Virus record (IMG/VR): IMGVR_UViG_3300035698_012026
Span: 1 to 20,655 of that record
Length of the DNA stretch: 20,655 bases
Reading direction: 5' to 3' (one strand)
Source of the DNA: a virus
Shown: positions 13,171 through 20,655 of the stretch, piece by piece
Position numbering within the stretch: the stretch's first letter is position 1
Layout of the letters: each line of letters opens with the position of its first letter
Position numbers and translations under genes: made by a program
The notes under the pieces: model-generated
The model's database searches: none
Told to the model about the DNA's origin: nothing
What the model saw: only the letters and a program-made list of their open reading frames with translations

Positions 13171-13629
13171 ATGATCATCGTGTGCGACATTGATGGAACT
13201 CTTGCCAACGTTCAACATCGAGTTCATCGGATCGCCGAGTCTTGGGACGCATTCCATAGCGACTTGCTTGGTGATGGAGTGTACGGTCCGACTCTTGCCG
13301 CACTCAATTCATTCAGCTTGGCTGGCTTCACCATTGTCTTCTTGACCGGTCGGCCGCGCAACTATGAAGCCGAGACCATCAAGTGGCTCAGCGACAATTG
13401 TGGCTTCGATCTTGATGACGACTTCGAGGCGTTACTTATGCGCGGGTCCGAAGACTACCGCCCCGATGTTGAAGTCAAGAGCGAATTGTTGAGTGCTTGG
13501 CTTCATGGCTTCCAAGATGAAGATCCAGACATGGACAGCATCTTGATACTCGACGACCGGGACAAAGTTGTGACCGGTTGGCGGGACCTCGGCTATACTT
13601 GTTGGCAAGTCCGTCAGGGCGATTACTAA
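13171..13629 (+). CDS. HAD phosphatase, PNKP-type 3'-phosphatase domain
   Basis: 152 residues matching the phosphatase half of T4 polynucleotide kinase. Motif I is CDIDGTL with D6 and D8, motif II FLTGRP near T59, the lysine motif VKSELL (K103), and motif IV ILDDRDKVV (D128, D129). The end GYTCWQVRQGDY copies the end of that domain. It would remove 3'-phosphates from DNA or RNA ends, or act on nucleotides. No kinase domain is fused or seen next to it. The start lies two bases after the MazG-like stop, with GGGGACGAG upstream. Confidence 0.85.
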   Translation: MIIVCDIDGTLANVQHRVHRIAESWDAFHSDLLGDGVYGPTLAALNSFSLAGFTIVFLTGRPRNYEAETIKWLSDNCGFDLDDDFEALLMRGSEDYRPDVEVKSELLSAWLHGFQDEDPDMDSILILDDRDKVVTGWRDLGYTCWQVRQGDY

Positions 13630-13641
13630 GGAGCGGCCACT

Positions 13642-14004
13642 ATGACTTCAGCATGGCATGAAGACGTCCGAAGAGGCATGGAAGAGAAGGAGAAGAGCAT
13701 GGGCAATCCCGATGAACGCACACCGGATGAAGTACTCTCAGACCTCGCGAGCCTCTTTGCGCAGAGGAATGCGACATATGGCGCGGACTACAAGTTGTTC
13801 GGGCCGCGTATGAGAGCATTGTTCCCCAATGGGTTGGAATTGAGCACGGAAGATGACTTCCAGCGCTTCGGTATGTTGGTATTCATCGTCTCGAAGCTTG
13901 GCCGTTACTGCAACTCTTTCGAGTCCGGGGGGCATGCAGACTCTCTTGACGACCTCGCGGTGTACTCGGCGATGTTGAGTACCGTCGACCGGGGGATGCT
14001 ATGA
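13642..14004 (+). CDS. DUF6378-like phage protein
   Basis: 120 residues behind AAGGAG. The core VLSDLASLFAQRNATYGADYKLFGPRMRALFP, then KLGRYCNSF and HADSLDDLAVYSAML, matches a small helical phage family that I recall as DUF6378. Its layout (a Tyr-Gly loop and an HADS-x2-D-x2-VY motif) is reminiscent of dUTPase or MazG-like all-alpha NTP enzymes, so a nucleotide-related role is plausible but unproven. It ends in an ATGA overlap with the exonuclease gene. Confidence 0.65.
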   Translation: MTSAWHEDVRRGMEEKEKSMGNPDERTPDEVLSDLASLFAQRNATYGADYKLFGPRMRALFPNGLELSTEDDFQRFGMLVFIVSKLGRYCNSFESGGHADSLDDLAVYSAMLSTVDRGML

Positions 14005-14555
14005 TCATATTCGACACAGAGACAACCGACTTGGTCAAGTCGGTTGACTTGCCTCTGAAAGTATTGCCTCGTGTTATCGAGCTATACGCGATCAGAGTCA
14101 ACAACGATACTTTCGCGATAGAAGAAGAGTTTGACCACTTGTTCTATCCCGACCAGAAGGTCTCCGACCTTATTACCAAGATTACTTCCATAACCAATGA
14201 CATGTTGCGCGGCAAGCCCAAGTTCTCGACTCTTGTTGAAGCATTCAATGCGATGACAGACGGCGATGACTACGGCGTGGGGCACAATGTGTGCTTCGAC
14301 AGAGACATGTTGCTTATCGAGAACCGCTTTATTCGGGCTTCGGGGGCATCCAATACTCAGATCCGGATCCCCCCGAAGTTGATCTGCACGGTTGAGCAGA
14401 CCGAACACTTGTGCGGGCGTCGTCTTAACTTGCGGGACTTGCACCAGCACTTGTTCGGCAAGTCATTCGATGCTGCTCACCGCGCGCGGGCCGACGTTAT
14501 GGCAACTTACAGATGTACTGTTGAGTTGATCGAGCGCGGAATCATCAAGCTATAG
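14001..14555 (+). CDS. DEDDh 3'-5' exonuclease (DnaQ-like proofreader)
   Basis: 184 residues. Exo I is MIIFDTETTDL with D5 and E7, Exo II VGHNVCFDRDML with D100, and Exo III AHRARADVMATY with H160 and D165, so all four acidic residues and the general-base His are present. Such domains remove mismatched 3' ends. The nearby family C polymerase lacks its own metal-binding PHP motif, so this protein probably supplies proofreading. It has only the catalytic domain; no clamp-binding or polymerase-binding tail is apparent. Confidence 0.85.
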   Translation: MIIFDTETTDLVKSVDLPLKVLPRVIELYAIRVNNDTFAIEEEFDHLFYPDQKVSDLITKITSITNDMLRGKPKFSTLVEAFNAMTDGDDYGVGHNVCFDRDMLLIENRFIRASGASNTQIRIPPKLICTVEQTEHLCGRRLNLRDLHQHLFGKSFDAAHRARADVMATYRCTVELIERGIIKL

Positions 14556-14566
14556 TCGGGTAAAAC

Positions 14567-15211
14567 ATGATTAACGATCAAGAGACAACACAACCCATCG
14601 GAACCGACAGTAACGTCTGGACGAATTCAAAAGGATGGATCTCTGCACTTAACCCGAGGACCGAAGACATCGGGATTGGCGACATCGTGTCTGGGCTTAG
14701 TTGTATTCCCCGGTGGTCTGGGCAACTGTTCGGTGGTCCAAGCCCGGTATGGTGGACTGTTGGGCACCATACTCTGAAGTTGCTTGAGACGGCTGTCCGG
14801 AATGGAGAACCGCTGCCACTTCTACGCGAGATCTTCATGCATGATGCTGCGGAGGCCTACGTCGGCGACATGACCCGTGGTATCAAGAAGAACTTGCCCA
14901 AGTACATTGAGATCGAATTGGGTTTTGCTCGGGCAATATCCTCGAAGTTCGGCACTCCTTCTGTTATGAGTGATGAATGCAGAGAGTACGATGAGTATGG
15001 CTTCTCAATAGAAGCTACCGAATTCATGCCGGCTGGCACATTCTCCAACATCCTCATCCCGCGGCGCATGGTCAACTCGGCGCGGTCATGCAAAGCCATG
15101 GCACGAGACATCCCGAACCCATACAGAGTCTATGAAGAACTGATGGAATACTACCATCGCCTCTTCGTATTGGGCGACAGTTACCCAATGGCCTCCGAAA
15201 GACAAGTATAG
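14567..15211 (+). CDS. YfbR-like HD-domain nucleotide phosphohydrolase
   Basis: 214 residues with the YfbR pattern: DIVSGLSCIPRWSGQ, then VGHHTLKL (H67, H68), FMHDAAEAYVGDM (H92, D93, E96) and IKKNLP. YfbR removes phosphate from dNMPs; phage relatives include the dATP triphosphohydrolase DatZ of 2-aminoadenine phages. Which nucleotide this one attacks cannot be read here. The gene lies eleven bases after the exonuclease stop with only GGGTAA as ribosome site. A 53-base gap follows, with a GGGC/GCCC mini hairpin. Confidence 0.8.
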   Translation: MINDQETTQPIGTDSNVWTNSKGWISALNPRTEDIGIGDIVSGLSCIPRWSGQLFGGPSPVWWTVGHHTLKLLETAVRNGEPLPLLREIFMHDAAEAYVGDMTRGIKKNLPKYIEIELGFARAISSKFGTPSVMSDECREYDEYGFSIEATEFMPAGTFSNILIPRRMVNSARSCKAMARDIPNPYRVYEELMEYYHRLFVLGDSYPMASERQV

Positions 15212-15264
15212 CGCGTCGCATAAGTGGGCATGTCGCCCTAAAAACAAGCATGGAGGACTTCTAG

Positions 15265-18003
15265 ATGAGGAATAGAACGGGTTTCGGATTCGGGTATTCA
15301 TACGGGTTCATTCCCGATGTCCTCGAACGGGTCGAAACGGACTATGCTTTGATCTCAGACCGCGCTTCTACTTTCGGTTTTCATCCTTGGAAGCTTGAAT
15401 GCGAGAGAATTGGCAAGAGACCCATCTATGGCGTAGAATTGGCAGTAACCGATTCCATCAATGCGCCCAAGCCGTCCAAGTGCTACGTCACTCTTGTGCC
15501 CCGAACCGATGTATCTATCCTCAATAGGGCATTCTCTAGGGCCACAAGCCAGTTCAAGTACGAGCCACTACTTACGTACCATGACTTGAATGCCATGGGC
15601 GATGACGTCAACATATTACTCGGCCGCAACATACAAGCAGAACACCTCCGAGAGAGAGAGTACTGGCTGGCCGATACTCCGTCAACCCCCCTCCATATGC
15701 GCACACTTGCTGCAGACCGGGGGTGGCAATTGTTTGCGTCTAGCGACAACAACTTCCCCGCTGAAGAAGATCGCCATCCGTACTTATTAACCATGGGGCG
15801 GAGCGGCCAAACCCAGACTTGGCCGCAACACATCATGTCCGATGCGGAGATGCGCGCGGGGGGCGTTCCGGAGTCTTCATTTCAGGGCCGAGACCGGCTC
15901 GCCGCGCAATCTTCCGGCGCGCTCTTGCCGTCACACACATTCGCTCCGAAGGACGTCCTTAGCGTCGAGGAATGGTGCCGCCAAGGCGCAGTCGCTCTGG
16001 ATGTGGACCTCTCCGACCCCGCGTACGCGAGCCGTCTGGAGCGAGAGCTAAGCGTGATCAATCAGAAGGGCTATCAGGGCTATTTTCAGATCATCGCGGA
16101 CCTCTGCCAGTTCGCCCGCGGCAAGATGTTTGTGGGACCGGGCCGTGGCTCCGCTTGTGGCTCTCTCGTATGTTACTTGATGAACATTACATCTGTTGAC
16201 CCGCTTATTCACGATCTTCTATTCGAGCGCTTCTTGGACATCGGCCGAACCGACCTTCCGGACATCGACATTGACTTCAGCGATGAGCGGCGTTACATGG
16301 TCTTCGACTACCTGAAAGAGAAGTACGGTGCGGATCATGTGTGTAAGTTGGGAACGGTCGCATTCTATAGGTCACGTTCACTTGTAAAAGACATCGTTCA
16401 CTTGTTGGGTGTCCCGCCGTTTCGGTTCGAGTCTGTAATTGCAGAGAACGAACAGATCGCGAACAAGACAAGCCTAAGCGATACTATGCGTAGATCGAAT
16501 GCGGGACAGCAACTCCTCTGCGAAGAGCCGGGTCTTGAAGTACTTGGCCGAATTGACGGTCACCCCCGGCACATGTCTACTCATGCTTCGGGCATCGTGG
16601 TCACCGAGTTGCCAGTATCGGACCATCTAGCTGTCGATTCGCGGTCCGAAACGGCCATGATCGATAGAACAGATTCCGAACGTCAGAACATCTTGAAGAT
16701 CGACGTGCTCGGTCTTCGGCAGATGTCTGTGTTGGAGGACTGCATTGACATGATCGGTCGCCCCCGGTCGTGGCTCGAGAAAGTACCGCTCGACGATCAA
16801 GCAGCATTCGATGTGTTGAATGCCGGCAAGTTCAGCGGAGTCTTCCAATTCAATGGTGGCTCTCTGCAATCTCTTGCTAAGGGATTCCATATCGATGAAT
16901 TCGAGGACCTCGTTGCTATCACCTCACTCGCTCGGCCCGGTCCAATGGGCTCTGGCGGTGCTGCCCACTGGGTGCGAATTCGCCGGGGGGATGAAAAGGT
17001 CCACTATCGCCACCCCGTGTTCGAGCCAATACTCAAGACCACTCGTGGGATCGTGATCTACCAAGAACAAGTCATGATGGCTGGTCTGAAAATCGGAGAT
17101 ATGGACTGGGCAACTGTCACCAAGCTTCGAAAAGTGGTCCAGTACTTCACCGGCCCGGCAGAGATGAACAAGTTCAGAGAACAGTTCATGATTGGCGCCA
17201 TTGCTAAGGGCGTTACAGAGAAAGATTCGAGCGAATTCTGGGATGAGTTGCTCGCATACGGATCCTATGCTTTCAATAGGTCCCATGCCGTGGCATACTC
17301 AATGATCTCTTATTGGTGTTGCTATCTCAAGGCCCACCATCCGGTCGAATACGCCGCGGCAATGCTCAATCACGAGATTAAGCCGGAGCGGCAACTCATA
17401 ATGCTCCGAGAGATGCGCGATGAGGGGATCGAATACACACCGGTCGATCTCGAACACTCACGTATGAAGTGGCAAGTTGCTAATGGTCGCCTAGTGGGGC
17501 CAATTACCATGGCTAAGGGACTTGGCCGCAAGACAGCACAAGCCTACGTCAATGCAAGAGATGCTGGCCTTGACCTCCCTAAGCGTGCTCTGGCACTACT
17601 CAATAGTCCGACTACGCCTATTGATAGCTTGAGTCCCATCGAAGATGCCATATCCCGCAACCATCCTTCACTAGCGAATATCAACATATTCTCAATTCCT
17701 ACTCCAATTGGCCAATTGGGAGAGAAGAAGATCGAGGGCGCGCTAGTTGCGGGGCTGATGACTGTGGCTAAGTCACGACCCGATACTAAGTGGGGCGGGA
17801 CCAAGATGACCGGTCTTATATCAGATGACACCGGTGAGGTTCGCTTCTTCATCAATAGCAAGAAATTCGATGCTATTGGTAAGAAGATGCTCGATGCGGG
17901 ACGTGTTGGCGAGACATTGTGGGCTGTAAAAGGCACACTTGCTGATGGCGGCGGCATGATATTCGTCGAAATGGTAAGAGCACTTGGGAGCATTAAGAAA
18001 TGA
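15265..18003 (+). CDS. Family C DNA polymerase (DnaE-like alpha subunit)
   Basis: 912 residues against about 1160 in E. coli DnaE. The active site is clear: VGPGRGSACGSLV at 290-302, LPDIDIDF with D335 and D337, and ILKIDVLGL with D480. MAKGLGRKTA near the C-terminus is the helix-hairpin-helix, and GALVAGLMTVAKSRPDTKWG begins the OB fold. The protein ends after the OB fold, without a tau-binding domain. The N-terminal PHP region is shortened and lacks the HxH motif (GYSYGF is found instead), so it should have no PHP nuclease. GGAGG precedes the ATG. Confidence 0.95.
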   Translation: MRNRTGFGFGYSYGFIPDVLERVETDYALISDRASTFGFHPWKLECERIGKRPIYGVELAVTDSINAPKPSKCYVTLVPRTDVSILNRAFSRATSQFKYEPLLTYHDLNAMGDDVNILLGRNIQAEHLREREYWLADTPSTPLHMRTLAADRGWQLFASSDNNFPAEEDRHPYLLTMGRSGQTQTWPQHIMSDAEMRAGGVPESSFQGRDRLAAQSSGALLPSHTFAPKDVLSVEEWCRQGAVALDVDLSDPAYASRLERELSVINQKGYQGYFQIIADLCQFARGKMFVGPGRGSACGSLVCYLMNITSVDPLIHDLLFERFLDIGRTDLPDIDIDFSDERRYMVFDYLKEKYGADHVCKLGTVAFYRSRSLVKDIVHLLGVPPFRFESVIAENEQIANKTSLSDTMRRSNAGQQLLCEEPGLEVLGRIDGHPRHMSTHASGIVVTELPVSDHLAVDSRSETAMIDRTDSERQNILKIDVLGLRQMSVLEDCIDMIGRPRSWLEKVPLDDQAAFDVLNAGKFSGVFQFNGGSLQSLAKGFHIDEFEDLVAITSLARPGPMGSGGAAHWVRIRRGDEKVHYRHPVFEPILKTTRGIVIYQEQVMMAGLKIGDMDWATVTKLRKVVQYFTGPAEMNKFREQFMIGAIAKGVTEKDSSEFWDELLAYGSYAFNRSHAVAYSMISYWCCYLKAHHPVEYAAAMLNHEIKPERQLIMLREMRDEGIEYTPVDLEHSRMKWQVANGRLVGPITMAKGLGRKTAQAYVNARDAGLDLPKRALALLNSPTTPIDSLSPIEDAISRNHPSLANINIFSIPTPIGQLGEKKIEGALVAGLMTVAKSRPDTKWGGTKMTGLISDDTGEVRFFINSKKFDAIGKKMLDAGRVGETLWAVKGTLADGGGMIFVEMVRALGSIKK

Positions 18004-20153
18004 GTGCTTCGCCTCTTGAGAACGTGAGTGCCATTAAGTCGTATCTAGACCGAATTGGCGCTCAGTTCACCAGCATCTTCCGAGCAGTTGTATCGGCTAA
18101 GGTGTCGGGCTATGAAAAAGATGTGGCTGTTATACGTTTTACTAGGGATGGAACAGTACGCGCTGAGGGCGGATACCCCCCGACGCCTCAAGAGGCTGAG
18201 GCTATTCAAGTTGCTATGGCCGGCATGGACTTGCCGAAGCCACTCCGGTTGGCGGGGGAGGACAAGTCTAATCTTCCCGAGGCTGTTGTCAATGCAAGAG
18301 GTGAGGACGTCTTTACTTTCCGTTCTAGAACCAATCAGATAATAATGTACCAAGTCAGAGTTGATTTGGACAACGGAGACAAGAAATATGTCCCATGGAC
18401 TTATTGGTCTGATGGTGTATGGCGAAGAGCCGAGCCGGATGGTGCTCTTCCCATATACGGAATGGAACTTGCAGTAGATGCATCGCGCATCTTCATACAT
18501 GAGGGCGCCAAAGCCGCAAAAGCCGCACAAGAGATATCTCGGGATACTGGTCACCCGTGGAGCGAATTCATGTCAACTGGTGTGCACGTCGGTTGGATTG
18601 GTGGAGTTCACCAAGTTGCGCGCGGAGATTGGGATCAACTTCGGCGCGCTTCTCCGGATGATGTGATAATAGTGCCAGATAATGACGCTCCGGGCGCTCG
18701 AGTTGTTCCGAACATATCTCGTCACTTCACTTGCCGGACGTCTGTTGTTATATGGGATGGTGATTGGCCCAGCCGGTTCGATCTTGCCGATGCAATGCCC
18801 AAGAAGTTCTACAAGAATGGGCTTTGGATTGGCCCGAATATGCAAGATCTACTTCACCCCGCGGAATGGTGTACGGATCAATTCCCGAATCCCGAGGGGC
18901 GCGGTCGTCCTATAGTTGTCCCGAGAGATGCCTTCTTGGATAGATGGCATAGAATTGAGCGCACTAAGTCTTTCTGCCCAAAAGACAACCCAATTCGAGT
19001 ATTGGATAGGGAGAACTTCAATGCCTATATGAAGCCCTACTCTCATGTCTCTGATGTTGCTGGGCTATTCATGGGTGTTGTCTCAACCCCGATAGAACAG
19101 CAGACCTTCTCCCCCGACACCAATAAGAGCATAATTCGAGTCGGCAACCGAATTCATCTCAATCAATACACAGACATGCGAGTTAAGCCCGCTGCCGGCG
19201 ACACCAAGATCTTCCATGAGTTCATTGAATACTTGGTTCCCGGACAAGTTGACCGCGATAACTTCATGCGATGGATACGAACACTCTATGCCTGCCCGGC
19301 TATTCGAATGGGATATGGCATCTTGGCTCTCAGCGAACAACAGGGCGTGGGCAAGTCAACTATTGGCACCATACTTTCCCACATGATAGGCAAAGAGCAA
19401 GTATCTTTTCCGGGAGATGCTATGATCCAATCGGACTTCAATGGTTGGATAGTGAATAAGCGCTTGATCGTTGTGAACGAGATCTATGCCGGCCAGAACT
19501 GGCGCACATACAACAGCCTAAAGTCCATGGTAACCGACCCAGAAATTGATGCTAATGTGAAGCATCAAGCTACATACCAGACCGCCAATTGGGCGCACTT
19601 CTACTGCTGTTCCAATTCGATGGAAGCAATGCGGATCGAAGACAGTGATAGGCGTTGGTTCGTGCCCAAGATAACCGAACTATTGTGGCCGAAACCCAAG
19701 TATGACCAATTGTATGCTTGGATGGCGGACGGAGGACTTAACGCTATCGCTAACGAGTTCGTGAATAGTTCGGATTACGAAGCAGCCGGGGGGCGCGCTC
19801 CGGGTTCAATAGCCAAGAGCGAACTTGTTGAGAACAGTCGGCCCCCCGAGCATGAATTCGTGGTCTCTCTTATGGATAAGCTTCGGTCTGGGCAAGCTAT
19901 GGACATCTCGGATGCTTGGGTGTTCATCAAAGATATAGCGCGGTCTCCGTATTTGACTACGCAACGTGTGTCGCACATGGCCAAGACCGCCGGATTTGGA
20001 GTATCCAAGCAGAAGAGAGTGCTCGGCCGTAGAAGGAGGCTACTATTCGTGACTCCCGAAGAGATGGAGTTGGCCATGGATGGTGACAATGACTTGCTGG
20101 CTAGTAGTATAGTGTCACCCGAATCAGTGTGGGCAGACAGTACTCCCATGTAA
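18000..20153 (+). CDS. Toprim / SF3-type primase-helicase
   Basis: 717 residues, coupled to the polymerase by ATGA. A Toprim domain spans about 150-250: RIFIHEGAKAAKAA with E168, and DVIIVPDNDAPG with D227 and D229. A D5/DUF5906-type helicase follows: Walker A SEQQGVGKSTIG at 445-456, Walker B LIVVNEIYAG at 489-498, then CCSNSMEAMRIEDSDRRWFV at about 536-554, the sensor and arginine-finger region. No zinc-binding or AEP catalytic primase domain is obvious in the first 150 residues. It likely unwinds the fork and may prime. It is the last gene of the operon. Confidence 0.85.
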   Translation: MSASPLENVSAIKSYLDRIGAQFTSIFRAVVSAKVSGYEKDVAVIRFTRDGTVRAEGGYPPTPQEAEAIQVAMAGMDLPKPLRLAGEDKSNLPEAVVNARGEDVFTFRSRTNQIIMYQVRVDLDNGDKKYVPWTYWSDGVWRRAEPDGALPIYGMELAVDASRIFIHEGAKAAKAAQEISRDTGHPWSEFMSTGVHVGWIGGVHQVARGDWDQLRRASPDDVIIVPDNDAPGARVVPNISRHFTCRTSVVIWDGDWPSRFDLADAMPKKFYKNGLWIGPNMQDLLHPAEWCTDQFPNPEGRGRPIVVPRDAFLDRWHRIERTKSFCPKDNPIRVLDRENFNAYMKPYSHVSDVAGLFMGVVSTPIEQQTFSPDTNKSIIRVGNRIHLNQYTDMRVKPAAGDTKIFHEFIEYLVPGQVDRDNFMRWIRTLYACPAIRMGYGILALSEQQGVGKSTIGTILSHMIGKEQVSFPGDAMIQSDFNGWIVNKRLIVVNEIYAGQNWRTYNSLKSMVTDPEIDANVKHQATYQTANWAHFYCCSNSMEAMRIEDSDRRWFVPKITELLWPKPKYDQLYAWMADGGLNAIANEFVNSSDYEAAGGRAPGSIAKSELVENSRPPEHEFVVSLMDKLRSGQAMDISDAWVFIKDIARSPYLTTQRVSHMAKTAGFGVSKQKRVLGRRRRLLFVTPEEMELAMDGDNDLLASSIVSPESVWADSTPM

Positions 20154-20156
20154 GTT

Positions 20157-20196
20157 GCTCCGCCCGCCCGCGCAATTGGCGATCTGCGGGCGGAGC
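20157..20196 (+). terminator. 11-bp hairpin at the end of the replication operon
   Basis: GCTCCGCCCGC (20157-20167) pairs perfectly with GCGGGCGGAGC (20186-20196) across an 18-base loop. It starts four bases after the primase-helicase stop. CTATATGG follows, so there is no U-tract. Confidence 0.6.
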
Positions 20197-20300
20197 CTAT
20201 ATGGCCCATGGAGAGCCTCTTGCATTGGCTCTTCGGCGATCTCCGGACGCGGGCCTAGGTTCCCGGTTGCGCCAATTAGAGAGCCGCCCGTGACCACTAG

Positions 20301-20358
20301 ATTAATCTAGAGTTCCCGGACGATTTTTAGCGCAATCCGCCGGCACATGGCGCATGCT
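20301..20358 (+). promoter_or_regulatory. Promoter-like element copy C (right-end alanine-rich gene)
   Basis: ATTAATCTAGAG (20301-20312) equals that of copy A; GGACGATTTTTAGCGC follows from 20318 and ATGGCGCATGCT from 20347 to 20358, with the standard 17 and 29 intervals. The expected start falls on the A of ATGGGC at 20365, whose six bases pair with GCCCAT at 20377-20382. Confidence 0.7.
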
Positions 20359-20400
20359 CTTTTTATGGGCGCTCCCGCCCATCCAACTTTGGGGTCTGCC

Positions 20401-20655
20401 ATGTCTCTCTCGTCTCCCGCCGCCGTCGCCGCTCGCTCCGCCCGCTCCGCCCGGTTCGTCGCCGCCGTCCTTGGGTGCTCTTTGGCCGCGGCCGAAGTTC
20501 GCGCCGCCGTCGCCGCCGTGGCCGCGGCCGAAGTTGTGGCTGCGGCCAATTCCGCCCGCGCTCGCCGCGCCGCCGGGGTGGCCGAAGTTCGCGCCGCCGC
20601 TCTGGCCGTGGCCTCTCCCGAAGTTCGCGCCGCCGCCGCCCGCCGCGCCGCCGCC
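20401..20655 (+). CDS. Alanine/arginine-rich repeat protein, cut by right edge
   Basis: The frame is open to the window end (85 codons visible). It is more than 40 percent alanine, with many arginines. The DNA motif GAAGTTCGCGCCGCCG, encoding EVRAA, occurs at 20494, 20584 and 20620, with a variant at 20530. The intervals are 36, 54 and 36 bases, all multiples of 18 bases (six residues). This suggests a long helix grown by slippage. GGGG precedes ATG 20401; the frame also stays open upstream to ATG 20365, the predicted transcript start. Promoter element C and low complexity link it to the 6061 cassette. Function unknown. Confidence 0.55.
   Translation, partial: MSLSSPAAVAARSARSARFVAAVLGCSLAAAEVRAAVAAVAAAEVVAAANSARARRAAGVAEVRAAALAVASPEVRAAAARRAAA

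Noticed and set aside
20307-20549. 80-codon minus-strand frame at the right end
   Set aside because: It overlaps element C and is a low-complexity mirror of the plus-strand alanine-rich frame.
1-20655. tRNA genes and a PurZ-type gene
   Set aside because: GGTTCGA-like stretches occur only inside coding regions without cloverleaf arms, and no adenylosuccinate-synthetase-like protein is encoded here.

Overview
The window looks like part of a tailed double-stranded DNA phage (Caudoviricetes) genome. Genes are tightly packed, ATGA overlaps are common, and packaging genes sit divergently from a long replication and nucleotide-metabolism operon. There is no rRNA, tRNA, integrase or insertion sequence. 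The portal, P22-gp3-type small terminase and Terminase_6-type large subunit suggest an HK97-fold phage of a Gram-negative host. The sequence alone does not fix the host.

Layout. Positions 1-4507 are read leftward: a small PD-(D/E)XK nuclease, a NusG/RfaH-like factor, small terminase, large terminase, then a portal gene cut by the left edge. Positions 4508-5233 are a non-coding divergent region with twelve copies of the heptamer TCGAGTC, a 19-bp perfect inverted repeat around an AT-rich core, and a 24-bp direct repeat. It is the best candidate for a replication origin or master regulatory region. Positions 5234-8761 are rightward and hold small unknown genes, including a cluster of alanine-rich proteins that share a Tyr-Cys-Ala repeat. 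Positions 8772-12695 hold an ssDNA-binding-like protein, two unknowns, a flavoprotein and a divergent ThyX. Positions 12759-20153 hold a MazG-like pyrophosphohydrolase, a PNKP-type 3'-phosphatase, a DUF6378-like protein, a DEDD exonuclease, a YfbR-like HD hydrolase, a family C DNA polymerase and a Toprim/SF3 primase-helicase. After position 20153 a second alanine-rich cassette begins and runs off the right edge.

How it fits together. Polymerase, separate proofreading exonuclease, primase-helicase and ssDNA-binding-like protein make a nearly self-contained replication module. ThyX-like, MazG-like and HD enzymes point to control of the dNTP pool, and with the flavoprotein they could supply a modified thymidine; that is a hypothesis. 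The NusG-like protein heads the packaging operon and could act on its elongation.

The most unusual finding is a promoter-like element of about 58 bp, present in five good copies and one weak one on both strands. Its boxes are ATTAAT, 11 bases, GGACGA, then GNGC, and a CATAAT-like -10 box. Spacing is identical in four copies and one base shorter in a fifth. The copies precede the nuclease, the NusG-like gene, both alanine-rich cassettes and probably the gene at 5234. Many operon ends carry strong GC hairpins with no U-tract.
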